DNA from: Pseudomonadota bacterium
GTDB lineage: Bacteria; Pseudomonadota; Gammaproteobacteria; Steroidobacterales; Steroidobacteraceae
Reading direction: 5' to 3'
Assembly (NCBI GenBank): GCA_025356075.1
Contig: JANXUT010000060.1
Coordinates: forward strand, 62,001 to 126,000
Length of the DNA: 64,000 nucleotides
How positions within the stretch are numbered: the stretch's first letter is position 1; every line of letters starts with the position of its first letter. Below are positions 50,982 through 60,768 of this stretch, in pieces. A program made the translations under genes and the position numbers. Under the pieces are notes generated by a model. That model was not told the DNA's origin. It saw only the letters and a program-made list of their open reading frames with translations, and made no database searches.

Positions 50982-51700
50982 GCGTCGGCCTTGAGCTGCG
51001 CGGCGGTCTTGCCGAAACGCCGCTCGCGCGTCGCAAACGCGGCGAACGCCTGCCCGATCTCATCGCTGCCGAAGGCGGGCCAGAAGGTCTCGGTGAACCA
51101 GAACTCCGCGTAGGCGAGGTTCCAGAGGAGGAAATTGCTGATGCGCTGGTCGCCGCCGGTGCGGATGAAGAGATCGGGATCGGGGAGCTCACCGAGCGCG
51201 AGTTCCCGGGCGAAGCGCTCCTCGTCGATCGCGGCCGGATCGAGCTCCCCGGCCTGGCAGGCGCGGGCGAGCCGGCGCGCCGCCTCAACGATGTCCCAGC
51301 GCCCGCCGTAGCCGATCGCGACGACGAGCTTCAAGCCGCGGTTCCCGCCGGTGCGCGCCTCGACGCCTGCCATGCGCGCCTTGAGCTCGGGCGCAAGCGC
51401 CGTCCGGTCGCCGATGAAGCTGAGTGCCACGCCCTTGCTCGAAAGCTCCTCTACCTCGCGGTCGAGCGCCTCGAGGAAGAGCTGCATGAGGACGCCGACT
51501 TCCTGTGGCGGGCGCTGCCAGTTCTCGCTCGAGAACGCGAACAGCGTCAGCACCTCGACGCCGCGGCGGCTGCACTCCTCGACGCAGAGCCTGACGGGCT
51601 TGATGCCGGCGCGGTGGCCGGCGGCACGAGGCAGCGCGCGCTCGTGCGCCCAGCGGCCGTTGCCGTCCATGATGATCGCCACGTGCCGCGGGACGAGCAC
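50975..51700 (-). CDS. uppS: Undecaprenyl diphosphate synthase UppS
   Basis: UppS (cis-prenyltransferase) makes the C55 carrier for peptidoglycan and O-antigen. The 241-residue protein has HVAIIMDGNGRWA with the catalytic D12, TLFAFSSENWQRP, and the C-terminal DLFIRTGGDQRISNFLLW and LAYAEFWFTETFWP. The start is GTG. It lies 16 bases after frr. Confidence 0.97.
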   Translation of the reverse strand: MLVPRHVAIIMDGNGRWAHERALPRAAGHRAGIKPVRLCVEECSRRGVEVLTLFAFSSENWQRPPQEVGVLMQLFLEALDREVEELSSKGVALSFIGDRTALAPELKARMAGVEARTGGNRGLKLVVAIGYGGRWDIVEAARRLARACQAGELDPAAIDEERFARELALGELPDPDLFIRTGGDQRISNFLLWNLAYAEFWFTETFWPAFGSDEIGQAFAAFATRERRFGKTAAQLKADAC

Positions 51701-51716
51701 GGTCGCGTGGATCTCC

Positions 51717-52274
51717 TCACACGTGGAGGAGATCCTTCTCCTTCTCGGCTAGGGTCGCGTCGATCTCGCCGACGTACTTGTCGGTGAGCTTCTGCACCTC
51801 GTCGTGGGCGCGCTTCTCGTCGTCCTGCGAGACCAGCTTTTCCTTGAGCATGTCCTTCAAGTCGTTCATCACGTCGCGGCGGACGTTCCTGACCGCGACG
51901 CGGGCGTTCTCGGCCTCGTGCTTGGCGCTCTTGACGAGGTCCTTGCGGCGCTCCTCGGTGAGCGGCGGCACCGGCAGGCGAATCACGGTGCCGGCAGTGT
52001 TGGGCGAGAGCCCGAGGTCGGACTTGTGGATCGCCTTCTCGATCGCCGGGATCATCGACTTGTCCCAGGGCGTCACGGCGAGGGTGCGCGCATCCTCGAC
52101 GACGACGTTCGCGACCTGCGAGAGCGGCATCTCCGAGCCGTAGTACTCGACCCTGATCTGCTCGAGGAGCGCGGTGCTGGCACGACCCGTGCGCATGCGC
52201 TTGAACTCGGTCTTGAGCGCGACGACGCACTTCGCCATCCGCTCCGCCGCATCCTTCTTGAGCTCATTCAGCAT
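51717..52274 (-). CDS. frr: Ribosome recycling factor
   Basis: RRF splits post-termination ribosomes with EF-G. The 185-residue protein has [23 protein letters not shown] and the end [19 protein letters not shown], as in the family, with length equal to Escherichia coli RRF (185). It lies 33 bases after pyrH. Confidence 0.97.
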   Translation of the reverse strand: MLNELKKDAAERMAKCVVALKTEFKRMRTGRASTALLEQIRVEYYGSEMPLSQVANVVVEDARTLAVTPWDKSMIPAIEKAIHKSDLGLSPNTAGTVIRLPVPPLTEERRKDLVKSAKHEAENARVAVRNVRRDVMNDLKDMLKEKLVSQDDEKRAHDEVQKLTDKYVGEIDATLAEKEKDLLHV

Positions 52275-52307
52275 GGAACTCCTCCGCTTCGCCTCGACCC
52301 ACGGGCC

Positions 52308-53036
52308 CTAACCATTCGAGACCACCGTCCCGACATCTTCGCCGTCGACGATCTTGAGGAGATCGCCCGGGTTCAGCAGGCTAAACACCTGCAGCGGCAG
52401 GTTGTTGTCGCGACACATCACGATCGCGGTCGCGTCCATGACCTCGAGCCGGTCGGTGAGCACCTTGTCGTAGGTGAGCGTCTGGTAGCGCGTCGCCTGC
52501 GGGTCCTTGACGGGGTCGGCGGTGTAGATGCCGTTGACCTTGGTCGCCTTCAAGAGCACGTCGGCGCCGATCTCGATCGCACGCAAGCTCGCGGCGGTGT
52601 CGGTCGTGAAGAACGGGTTGCCGGTGCCGGCCGCGAAGATCGTGACCCGTCCCTTCTCGAGGTGGCGGATTGCGCGCCGGCGGATGTAGTCCTCGCAGAC
52701 GTCATTGATGGGGAGCGCCGACATCACCCTCGCGTGCGCGCCGAGCCCCTCGAGGGCGTCCTGCATGGCGAGGGAGTTCATGACGGTGCCGAGCATGCCC
52801 ATGTGATCGGCCGTGACCCGGTCCATGCCGGCGCGGGCGAGGCCTGCGCCCCGGAAGATGTTGCCGCCGCCGAGCACGAGTGCAACCTGGGTGCCGCGCG
52901 CGAGCACCTCGACGACCTCGGCGCCGATGCGCCTGAGGACGTCCGGGTCGATGCCGTAGTCGCCGTTGCCAAGCAAGGCCTCGCCGCTCAGTTTCAGCAG
53001 GATCCGGCGGTAGCGAGGGGCTCGGGGCTCGGGCAT
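52308..53036 (-). CDS. pyrH: UMP kinase
   Basis: PyrH phosphorylates UMP to UDP, a step before PyrG in CTP synthesis. The 242-residue amino acid kinase-fold protein has [32 protein letters not shown] and [12 protein letters not shown] at 53036 was preferred to GTG at 53042 because of better spacing from GGA. It follows tsf by 35 bases. Confidence 0.96.
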   Translation of the reverse strand: MPEPRAPRYRRILLKLSGEALLGNGDYGIDPDVLRRIGAEVVEVLARGTQVALVLGGGNIFRGAGLARAGMDRVTADHMGMLGTVMNSLAMQDALEGLGAHARVMSALPINDVCEDYIRRRAIRHLEKGRVTIFAAGTGNPFFTTDTAASLRAIEIGADVLLKATKVNGIYTADPVKDPQATRYQTLTYDKVLTDRLEVMDATAIVMCRDNNLPLQVFSLLNPGDLLKIVDGEDVGTVVSNG

Positions 53037-53071
53037 GGACACGTCCGTGGGGTTCAGGATCCTCGGGGTAC

Positions 53072-53974
53072 TCAGGAGGGCTTGGTGCTGCTGCGCACCT
53101 GCGCCATCACCTCGTCGGCGAAGTTCTCCTGCTTCTTCTCGATGCCGGAGCCGACCTCGAGCCGGGCGAAGTCGGTCACCTTGGCGCCCGCCTGCTTCAG
53201 CAGCTTCTCGACTGTCACGTCCGGGTCCTTCACGAAGGGCTGCCCGATGAGCGTGATCTCGGCGAGGAACTTCCGCAGCCGTCCCTCGACCATCTTCTCG
53301 ACGATCGCGGGCGGTTTCCCTTCGGTCGCGGCTTGCGCGATGAGGATCTCCCGCTCCTTGGCGAGGTGCTCGGGGGCGACTTGGCTCGAGTCGAGGTACT
53401 GCGGGTTGATCGCGGCGACGTGCATCGCGAGGTCCTTGGCGAGTTCCTGAGCGAGCGTGGCGTCGCCGTGATCAAGCGCCACGAGCGCACCGATGCGCGC
53501 GCCGTGCAGGTAGCTGCCGAGGACCGTCGGCGCGCTCAAGCGCGCGAGGCGGCGGACGCTCAAGTTTTCGCCGATCTTCGCGATCAGCACGCGGCGGCGC
53601 TCCTCGAGCGCGACGCCGTCCGGGCCCTTCGCGGCGAGGAGTGCCTCAACCGTCGCAGCGCCGCTCGCGAGCGCGACCATCGCGAGGTCGTCCGCGAAGG
53701 CGACGAAATCGCCCTCGCGCGCGACGAAGTCGGTCTCGCAGTTGACCTCGACGAGCACGCCGGACTTCCCGTCAGGGGAGCCCGCGAAGGCAATGCGCCC
53801 CTCGGCGGCGACGCGGGTCGCCTTCTTGTCGGCCTTGGCGAGGCCGGACTTTCGCATGATTTCCGCGGCCGCCTCGAGGTCACCGCCCGTCTCGACGAGT
53901 GCCTTCTTGCACTCCATCATGCCGGCGCCGGTGCGCTCCCTCAGCTGCTTGACGCTGTCCGCCGTGATGCTCAT
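53072..53974 (-). CDS. tsf: Elongation factor Ts
   Basis: EF-Ts exchanges GDP on EF-Tu. The 300-residue protein begins [20 protein letters not shown] followed by ECKKAL, the conserved opening, and has [12 protein letters not shown] in the core region that contacts EF-Tu. ATG at 53974 gives the standard N terminus; a GTG at 53980 directly after the rpsB stop is the alternative. Confidence 0.96.
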   Translation of the reverse strand: MSITADSVKQLRERTGAGMMECKKALVETGGDLEAAAEIMRKSGLAKADKKATRVAAEGRIAFAGSPDGKSGVLVEVNCETDFVAREGDFVAFADDLAMVALASGAATVEALLAAKGPDGVALEERRRVLIAKIGENLSVRRLARLSAPTVLGSYLHGARIGALVALDHGDATLAQELAKDLAMHVAAINPQYLDSSQVAPEHLAKEREILIAQAATEGKPPAIVEKMVEGRLRKFLAEITLIGQPFVKDPDVTVEKLLKQAGAKVTDFARLEVGSGIEKKQENFADEVMAQVRSSTKPS

Positions 53975-53980
53975 CGCCAC

Positions 53981-54925
53981 TTACTCGGCGGCCGGAGTGA
54001 CGCTGGCCTCGGCGGCAACCTCGCCCGCGGCAGCCGGAGCCGCCGCGACATCGCCCTCGTCCGCATCGTCGGCGCCGACGCCGACGCCGACGATGGCGTT
54101 GGCGGGACGGCGGCGGGCCGGGCCCTTACGCTTGACCGCGGCCGGCGGCGGCGCCTGGCGGCGGCGTCCGGCGTTGCGCTTGCGCGGGTTGCCGGCCTCG
54201 TCGAGCTCGACGAACTCGTCCTCGCCGACGGGAACCTGCGGGACGGCGTCCTTGCCCTCGATGATGGCGTCGGCGATCGCGGCCGTGTAGAGGCCGATCG
54301 CGCGCATCGCATCGTCATTGCCCGGGATCACGTAGTCGACGCTCTCGGGGGAGCAGTTGGTGTCGACGATGGCGACGACCGGGATGCCGAGCTTCTTGGC
54401 CTCGAGAATGGCGATTTCCTCGTGGCCGACATCGACGATGAAAAGCGCATCCGGGAGCCCGCCCATCGCCTTGATGCCGCCGAGTGAGCGAAAGAGCTTC
54501 TCCATCTCGCGCCTGAGCACCTGGGCTTCCTTCTTGCCGCGCCGCTCGAGGGCGCCGCTCGCGTTCAGGTCCTCAAGCTCGGTCAGCCGCTTGATCGACT
54601 GCCGGATGGTCTTGAAATTGGTGAGCATGCCGCCGAGCCAACGCTGGTTGACGTAGGGCATGCCGCAGCGGACGGCGTCGCGCTCGACCGCATCGCGGGC
54701 GGAGCGCTTGGTGCCGACGAACAGCACCTTGCCGCCATCGGCGATCACGTTCTTGAGGAAGTCCGACGCCTCCTGGAACATGGGAGCCGTCTTCTCAAGG
54801 TTGATGATGTGGATCTTGTTACGTTCGCCAAAGATGAACGGCGCCATCTTCGGGTTCCAGAAGCGGGTTTGGTGGCCAAAATGGACACCCGCTTCCAGCA
54901 TCTGTCTCATGGACACGCTGGGCAT
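53981..54925 (-). CDS. rpsB: 30S ribosomal protein S2 with C-terminal extension
   Basis: S2 is a head protein of the small subunit and binds S1. The first 240 residues match S2 ([29 protein letters not shown]-type region, [19 protein letters not shown]). A 74-residue tail follows, with a basic part ([20 protein letters not shown]) and an acidic/Ala-rich end (GADDADEGD); Escherichia coli S2 has 241 residues. The ATG at 54925 has GGGAG eight bases upstream. rpsB begins the long minus-strand operon. Confidence 0.96.
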   Translation of the reverse strand: MPSVSMRQMLEAGVHFGHQTRFWNPKMAPFIFGERNKIHIINLEKTAPMFQEASDFLKNVIADGGKVLFVGTKRSARDAVERDAVRCGMPYVNQRWLGGMLTNFKTIRQSIKRLTELEDLNASGALERRGKKEAQVLRREMEKLFRSLGGIKAMGGLPDALFIVDVGHEEIAILEAKKLGIPVVAIVDTNCSPESVDYVIPGNDDAMRAIGLYTAAIADAIIEGKDAVPQVPVGEDEFVELDEAGNPRKRNAGRRRQAPPPAAVKRKGPARRRPANAIVGVGVGADDADEGDVAAAPAAAGEVAAEASVTPAAE

Positions 54926-55096
54926 TGCATGAACTCCCGGGTTGGTTCCTCCGCACACCCCATGCAGAAACCGTTCGGGGGCCCCGCGAGGCTCGCAGGA
55001 CAGGCCGACCGGCACCCGTCTGCATGTGACGATGTGCGTGTGGATTTCGTTGCCAAAAAACGCCGCGCTTTATACCATGCTTGCCCCGTGCAAACA
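54926..55096 (-). promoter_or_regulatory. rpsB promoter and long 5' leader
   Basis: Minus strand reads TTGTTT (55097-55092), 17 bases, then TATAAA (55074-55069) preceded by TG one base earlier (TGGTATAAA), an extended -10 promoter. Transcription would start near 55062, giving a leader of about 137 bases before the rpsB ATG. Gammaproteobacterial rpsB leaders are known sites of S2 autoregulation; a GC-rich hairpin-prone segment lies around 54960-55010. The map promoter must share the same divergent gap. Confidence 0.6.
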
Positions 55097-55124
55097 ATGG
55101 TTTAGCACCTCCCCCCGAGACGCC

Positions 55125-55940
55125 ATGCTCCGCCCATACGATCCCCGCAGCACCCCCTTGAAGACGCCGGCCGAGCAGGCCGCGATGCGCATTGCCGGCC
55201 GCCTGACCGCCGATGTCCTCGACATGATCGGCGAGTACGTCCTCGCCGGGGTGAGCACCGATGAGCTCAACGAGCGCTGCCACAACTACATCGTGGACGT
55301 CCAGAAGGCGGTGCCCGCCCCGCTCAACTACAAGGGCTTCCCGAAGTCGATCTGTACCTCGGTGAACCACGTCGTCTGCCACGGCATCCCCGGCGATAAG
55401 CGCCTCAAGAACGGCGATGTGATCAACATCGACGTGACCGTCATCAAGGACGGCTGGCACGGCGATTCGAGCCGCATGTTCATGGTGGGCACCCCCTCGG
55501 TGCAGGCCAAGCGCCTTGCCGAGCTTTGCCAGGAGGCGATGTGGATCGGCATCGACCGCGTCCGGCCGGGCGTGCACTTAGGTGACCTCGGGCACGCGAT
55601 CCAGACCTTCGTCGAGGGGCACGGCTTCAGCGTCGTCCGGGAGTATTGCGGCCACGGCATCGGCCGGGTGTTCCACGAGGACCCGCAGGTGCTCCACTAC
55701 GGCGAGGCGGGCACCGGGCTCGAGCTCCTCGAGGGCATGATCTTCACGATCGAACCGATGGTGAACGCCGGCAAGCGCCACGTGCGGCTCCTGCCCGACG
55801 GCTGGACGGTCGTCACCAAGGACCATTCGCTCTCGGCCCAGTGGGAACACACCGTGCTCGTGACCGCGACCGGGCACGAGGTGCTCACCCTCGGCCGGGT
55901 CGACCGCGAGCGGCTTGGGCTCCCGGACAGGGCGCGCTAG
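55125..55940 (+). CDS. map: Type I methionine aminopeptidase
   Basis: Map removes the initiator methionine. The 271-residue protein carries the five metal ligands: two aspartates in NIDVTVIKDGWHGDSSRMF, histidine in CGHGIGRVFHEDP, and glutamates in FTIEPM and QWEHTVLV. The ATG at 55125 before LRPYDPRSTPLKTPAEQ fits family length; the open frame continues upstream into the rpsB leader. It is divergent from rpsB, the classic arrangement. Confidence 0.96.
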   Translation: MLRPYDPRSTPLKTPAEQAAMRIAGRLTADVLDMIGEYVLAGVSTDELNERCHNYIVDVQKAVPAPLNYKGFPKSICTSVNHVVCHGIPGDKRLKNGDVINIDVTVIKDGWHGDSSRMFMVGTPSVQAKRLAELCQEAMWIGIDRVRPGVHLGDLGHAIQTFVEGHGFSVVREYCGHGIGRVFHEDPQVLHYGEAGTGLELLEGMIFTIEPMVNAGKRHVRLLPDGWTVVTKDHSLSAQWEHTVLVTATGHEVLTLGRVDRERLGLPDRAR

Positions 55941-55946
55941 CCGACG

Positions 55947-58661
55947 GTGGATATCCAACCCGTACGCTACGAGACCGACGAGCCGTCGGTCGCCTGGCCT
56001 CCCCCGCCACCCTGGCCGATGCTCGCAACCCTGACCGAGCGCCTCGCCGCCGTGACGCTCACCGTTCCGGGCGAGGCGATCGCGGCGTTCCGGGCCGCGC
56101 TCGCCGATGCCGATGCCGCGCTCAAGACCCGCTTCGCGAATGATGAGCCCGTCGAACTCCTGGTCCGCGACCGGGCGCTCCTCGTCGACGTCGTGCTGAC
56201 GCGGGCGTGGGCGCTGCATGCCTTCGACCATGCCGGCGAGCTCGCGCTCATTGCGGTCGGCGGCTACGGCCGCGGCGAGCTGCACCCCTGCTCCGACATC
56301 GACGTGATGGTGCTTTTGCCCAAGTCGGAGTCGACCCCCTGGCAGGCCGGGCTCGAGCGGTTCCTGACGTTCCTGTGGGACATAGGCCTTGAGGTCGGCC
56401 ACAGCGTCCGGACGATCGACGACTGCCAGAAGGAGAGCCTCGCCGACATCAGCGTCGCGACGACGCTGCTCGAGGCGAGACTCCTCGCGGGCCCCGAACT
56501 ACTCTACGCCGCGATGAAGCGCGCGCTCGCGCCCGACCACATCTGGAGCGCGGCGGAGTTCTACGAGGGCAAGGTCAAGGAGCAGCAGGTCCGGCACCTC
56601 AGGTTCCACGACACCGGCTACAACCTCGAGCCGAACGTGAAGGCGAGCCCGGGGGGTCTCCGGGACATCCAGACGATCGCCTGGGTCGCGAAGCGCCACT
56701 TCGGCGCCGAGACGCTCGATGAACTCGTCGACCACGGCTTCCTGACGAGGAACGAGCTTAGGAAGCTGAAGGCCGCGCAGGGGCTCCTCTGGAAGATCCG
56801 CTTTGCGCTCCATGTGCTGACGGGGCGACGCGAGGACCGGCTCCTCTTCGACCACCAGATCCGCCTCGCGCAGCAGTTCGGCTACGAGGATGCGACCTAT
56901 ACCCTCGCCGTCGAGCAGTTCATGCAGCGCTACTACCGCACTGTCATGGACATCTCGCTCCTCAACGAGATGCTGCTGCAGCTCTTCAGCGAGGCGATCC
57001 TGAACCCGGCGCCGACGACGCCCGCCCCCTTGAACCCGCGCTTTCAGGTCCGCAACGAGTACCTGGAAGCCGTCAACGACGAGGTGTTCCTCAGGACCCC
57101 GTCGGCGATCCTCGAGCTCTTCCAGCTGCTGCAGCAGAACCCCGAGTTGAAGGGCGTGCGCGCGGCGACGATCAGGAGCCTGCAGCGGCACCTGTGGCTC
57201 ATCGACGAGGAGTTCCGCCAGAACCCGCGCCACCACCGCTTGTTTCTGGAGATCCTGCGCGAGCCGGAGGGCGTCACGCGGGGCTTTCGGCGCATGAACC
57301 TCTACGGCGTGCTCGGCCGCTACATCCCGGCGTTCGGGCGCATCGTCGGGCGCATGCAGTACGACCTCTTCCACGCCTACACGGTCGATGCGCACACGCT
57401 GTTCGTCGTCCGGAACCTGAGGAGGCTCGCGCTGCCGCGCTTCGAACAGGAGTTCCCGAAGCTGTCGGCGCTGTTCAAGACCCTGGCGAGGCCCGAACTC
57501 GCCTACCTCGCGGCGCTCTTCCACGACATCGCCAAGGGGCGCGGCGGCGATCACTCCGAACTCGGCGCGGTCGATGCGGAGGCGTTCTGCCTCGAGCAGG
57601 GACTCTCCCGCTACGACGCGCGCCTGGTCGCCTGGCTCGTGCGCCACCACCTGCTCTTGTCGGTGACCTCGCAGAAGAAGGACATCACCGACCCCGACGT
57701 CGTGAACGACTTCGCCAGGCGCATGGGCGACCAGACCCATCTCGACTACCTCTACGTGCTCACCGTCGCGGACGTGCGCGGCACGAACCCGAAGCTCTGG
57801 AATACGTGGAAGGCGTCGCTCTTTGAGGAGTTCTACGACCGCACCCGCCGGGCGCTCAGGCGCGGGCTCGAGAGCCCGATCGACCAGGGCGAGCTCATCG
57901 CCGAGACCCAGTTCGAGGCGCGCGAGATCCTAACCCGCGACGGCGTCGCCGCGTCCGACGTCGAGCGCGTGTGGAAGAACCTGACGGGCGCGTACTTCCT
58001 TAGGCACACCGCCGAGGAAATCGCCTGGCACACCTCGCTCCTCGCCGGCCGCGACCCGTTCGACGAGGAGCCGCTCGTGGCGGTGCGCCAGGAGACCGGC
58101 CGCGGCGGCACCGCAATCTTCAGCTACACCCGCCGCCGCCAGCACAGCTTCGCGCGCGCGACCGCGGTCCTCGACCAGATGGGGCTGACGATTCTCGATG
58201 CGCGCATCACGCCGACCGCGAACGGCTTTTCGGTCGAGACCTACCTCGTGCTCGAGGACACGGGTGGTGCGATCACCGATCGCACCCGCATCCACGAGAT
58301 CGAGCAGGGACTGTGGCGGCGGCTCCGCGAGGATGCGAGCTCGCCGTTCACGGTCACCCGGCGCGCGCCGCGCCAGGTGCGTATGTTCTCGACCGCGACG
58401 CAGATCAACTTCGCCGACGACCCGCGCAACAACCGCAGCGTCCTCGAGCTCATCGCCTCCGACCGCCCCGGGCTCCTCTCGGAGGTCGGCAAGGTGTTCA
58501 TGCGCGAGAAGATCCTGCTGCACGGCGCGCGCATCGTCACGGTCGGCGAGCGCGCGGAGGACGTCTTCTACATCGCCGATGCCGAGGACCGCCCGCTCGA
58601 TGCGGCGGCGCGCGTCAGGGTGCAATCGGCGCTGATCGACGCGCTCGATCCGCGCCCCTGA
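55947..58661 (+). CDS. glnD: Bifunctional uridylyltransferase / uridylyl-removing enzyme GlnD
   Basis: GlnD senses glutamine and uridylylates or deuridylylates PII, setting nitrogen assimilation. The 904-residue protein has a nucleotidyltransferase domain with VGGYGRGELHPCSDIDVMVL (about 95-115), the GlnD PII-UTase segment with LEPNVKASPGGLRDIQTI, an HD phosphohydrolase domain (ALFHDIAKGRGGDHSELGA) and two C-terminal ACT domains (about 710-900). The GTG at 55947 is six bases after map; an internal ATG at 56019 is possible since the N terminus is Pro-rich and unconserved. Confidence 0.96.
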   Translation: MDIQPVRYETDEPSVAWPPPPPWPMLATLTERLAAVTLTVPGEAIAAFRAALADADAALKTRFANDEPVELLVRDRALLVDVVLTRAWALHAFDHAGELALIAVGGYGRGELHPCSDIDVMVLLPKSESTPWQAGLERFLTFLWDIGLEVGHSVRTIDDCQKESLADISVATTLLEARLLAGPELLYAAMKRALAPDHIWSAAEFYEGKVKEQQVRHLRFHDTGYNLEPNVKASPGGLRDIQTIAWVAKRHFGAETLDELVDHGFLTRNELRKLKAAQGLLWKIRFALHVLTGRREDRLLFDHQIRLAQQFGYEDATYTLAVEQFMQRYYRTVMDISLLNEMLLQLFSEAILNPAPTTPAPLNPRFQVRNEYLEAVNDEVFLRTPSAILELFQLLQQNPELKGVRAATIRSLQRHLWLIDEEFRQNPRHHRLFLEILREPEGVTRGFRRMNLYGVLGRYIPAFGRIVGRMQYDLFHAYTVDAHTLFVVRNLRRLALPRFEQEFPKLSALFKTLARPELAYLAALFHDIAKGRGGDHSELGAVDAEAFCLEQGLSRYDARLVAWLVRHHLLLSVTSQKKDITDPDVVNDFARRMGDQTHLDYLYVLTVADVRGTNPKLWNTWKASLFEEFYDRTRRALRRGLESPIDQGELIAETQFEAREILTRDGVAASDVERVWKNLTGAYFLRHTAEEIAWHTSLLAGRDPFDEEPLVAVRQETGRGGTAIFSYTRRRQHSFARATAVLDQMGLTILDARITPTANGFSVETYLVLEDTGGAITDRTRIHEIEQGLWRRLREDASSPFTVTRRAPRQVRMFSTATQINFADDPRNNRSVLELIASDRPGLLSEVGKVFMREKILLHGARIVTVGERAEDVFYIADAEDRPLDAAARVRVQSALIDALDPRP

Positions 58662-58674
58662 GCTTAAGCCTCGC

Positions 58675-59865
58675 GTGCACCCCGGCCTCAAGCGCCTCAA
58701 GCCCTACCCGTTCGAGCGCCTGGCGCGATTGCTCGCAGGCGTCACTGCGCCCGCGCGGCTGACGCCGATTTCGCTCTCGATCGGCGAGCCCAAGCACGCC
58801 CCGCCCGAGCTTGCGCTCAGGGCACTCGTCGGTGCACTCGATGCGCTTGGCACCTACCCCGCGACCGCCGGCATCCCGGAGTATCGCGCCGCGGTCGGCG
58901 GCTGGCTCGAGCGGCGCTACGCCCTTCAAGGCACGCTCGATGCGGACTCGATGGTGCTGCCCGTGAACGGGACGCGCGAGGCGCTCTTCGCGTTCGCGCA
59001 AACCATCCTTGATCCCGCCGCCGACGCGATCGTCGCGATGCCAAACCCCTGCTACCAGATCTACGAGGGGGCCGCGCTCCTCGCGGGCGCCGAGCCGCAC
59101 TACCTCGATACGACGGCGGCCAACGGCTTTCTGCCCGACCTCGAGGCGGTGCCGGCTGCCGTGTGGCGGCGCTGCGCGCTCCTCTACCTCTGCTCGCCCG
59201 GCAACCCCACCGGCGCCATCGCGAGCGCCGCATTCATGCGGCGCGCACTCGAGCTCGCGGACGAGTACGACTTCGTCATTGCGGCGGATGAGTGCTACGC
59301 GGAGATCTACGGCGATGAGTCATCGCCCCCGCCCGGCTTCCTCGGTGTCTGCCACGCGCTTGGACGCAGGCGTTTCGAGCGGGTCGTCGTGTTCCACAGC
59401 CTCTCGAAGCGCTCGAGCCTGCCGGGGCTGCGCTCAGGGTTCGTCGCCGGCGACCCTAAGCTCATCGAGTGTTTTCGGCTCTACCGCACCTACCACGGCT
59501 CGGCGCTCCCGGTGCACGTGCAGCGCGCGAGCATCGCGGCGTGGCAGGATGAGGCCCATGTCCTCGCCAATCGCGCGCTCTATCGCGCCAAGTACGATGC
59601 GGTGCTGCCGATCCTCGCGCCCGTGCTTCCCTCGCCCCGGCCCGCGGGCGGCTTCTACCTGTGGCCGGACGTCGGCGGCGATGACGAGGCGTTCACGCGC
59701 GCGCTCTTCGCATCCGAGGCGCTCACCGTCGTGCCCGGCAGCTACCTCGGCCGCGAGGGCGTGGCCGGCAACCCCGGTGCCGGCCGCGTCCGCCTCTCGC
59801 TGGTCGCTCCGCTCGATGAGTGCATCGAGGCAGCGAGGCGCCTGTGCCGGTTCATAGGACGATGA
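58675..59865 (+). CDS. dapC: Succinyldiaminopimelate transaminase DapC
   Basis: DapC makes N-succinyl-LL-2,6-diaminopimelate from glutamate in lysine/peptidoglycan precursor synthesis. The 396-residue class I PLP aminotransferase has [39 protein letters not shown] and the PLP lysine in [17 protein letters not shown]. It is followed one base later by dapD, the previous step in the same succinylase pathway, and lies 13 bases after glnD. It starts with GTG. Confidence 0.95.
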   Translation: MHPGLKRLKPYPFERLARLLAGVTAPARLTPISLSIGEPKHAPPELALRALVGALDALGTYPATAGIPEYRAAVGGWLERRYALQGTLDADSMVLPVNGTREALFAFAQTILDPAADAIVAMPNPCYQIYEGAALLAGAEPHYLDTTAANGFLPDLEAVPAAVWRRCALLYLCSPGNPTGAIASAAFMRRALELADEYDFVIAADECYAEIYGDESSPPPGFLGVCHALGRRRFERVVVFHSLSKRSSLPGLRSGFVAGDPKLIECFRLYRTYHGSALPVHVQRASIAAWQDEAHVLANRALYRAKYDAVLPILAPVLPSPRPAGGFYLWPDVGGDDEAFTRALFASEALTVVPGSYLGREGVAGNPGAGRVRLSLVAPLDECIEAARRLCRFIGR

Positions 59866-59866
59866 C

Positions 59867-60688
59867 ATGATCGACCGACTGCGATCCCTGATCGATTCGT
59901 ACTGGGAGCGGCGCGCGGCGCTCACCCCGGCCTCGACGCCCGCCGACCTGAAGCTTGCGCTCGAGGCGGCGATCGGGCTCCTGAACGACGGCCGGGCCCG
60001 CGTCGCGGAACCGACGCCCTCGGGCTGGGTCGTGAACGAGTGGTTGAAGAAGGCCGTGCTTCTGTACTTCAGGACCCATGATAACGAAGCTATATCAGCA
60101 GGTTACACGACATACTTCGACAAGGTTCCACTTAAGTTTGCCGGTGCCACCGACGCCTCCCTTCGCGCCGGCGGCGCGCGCGTCGTGCCGCCCGCCATCG
60201 CCAGGCGCGGCGCCTACATCGCCCCTGGCGTCGTGCTGATGCCGAGCTACGTGAACATCGGCGCCTACGTCGACTCGGGGACCATGGTCGACACCTGGGC
60301 GACCGTCGGCTCCTGCGCGCAGATCGGCCGCAACGTGCACCTCTCGGGCGGTGTCGGCATCGGTGGCGTGCTCGAGCCGCTGCAGGCAAGCCCGACGATC
60401 ATCGAGGACGACTGCTTCATCGGCGCGCGCTCGGAGGTCGTCGAAGGGGTCATCGTGGAGAAGGGCGCGGTGCTCTCGATGGGCGTCTTCGTGGGCGCGA
60501 GCACCAAGATCTACGACCGGGCGACCGGGACGGTCACCTACGGCCGGGTCCCGGCGGGCGCCGTGGTCGTCCCGGGCAACCTGCCCTCGGCGGACGGCAA
60601 GTACTCGCTGTACTGTGCCGTCATCGTCAAGCGCGTCGATGCGCAGACGCGCGCCAAGACCTCCATCAACGAGCTGCTGCGCGAGTGA
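59867..60688 (+). CDS. dapD: Tetrahydrodipicolinate N-succinyltransferase DapD
   Basis: DapD succinylates tetrahydrodipicolinate. The 273-residue hexapeptide-repeat protein contains [48 protein letters not shown] and [20 protein letters not shown], all typical. The DNA encoding [21 protein letters not shown] (about 60079-60141) is strikingly AT-rich (25 of 63 bases G/C by hand count) with codons such as ATA, TCA, GGT and CTT that are rare in the rest of the window. The frame is intact. Confidence 0.97.
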   Translation: MIDRLRSLIDSYWERRAALTPASTPADLKLALEAAIGLLNDGRARVAEPTPSGWVVNEWLKKAVLLYFRTHDNEAISAGYTTYFDKVPLKFAGATDASLRAGGARVVPPAIARRGAYIAPGVVLMPSYVNIGAYVDSGTMVDTWATVGSCAQIGRNVHLSGGVGIGGVLEPLQASPTIIEDDCFIGARSEVVEGVIVEKGAVLSMGVFVGASTKIYDRATGTVTYGRVPAGAVVVPGNLPSADGKYSLYCAVIVKRVDAQTRAKTSINELLRE

Positions 60689-60768
60689 GGCCGGGCTACC
60701 CACCCGCTCGCGCGGCGCGGCATCATGGGCGAGCGTCGGCCCGTCGGCGCGGCTGACCGAGGCATCCC

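Noticed and set aside
60077-60141. Insertion or foreign gene fragment in dapD
   Set aside because: The reading frame and the conserved DapD motif FDKVPLKF are intact, so it is a codon-usage change, not an insertion.
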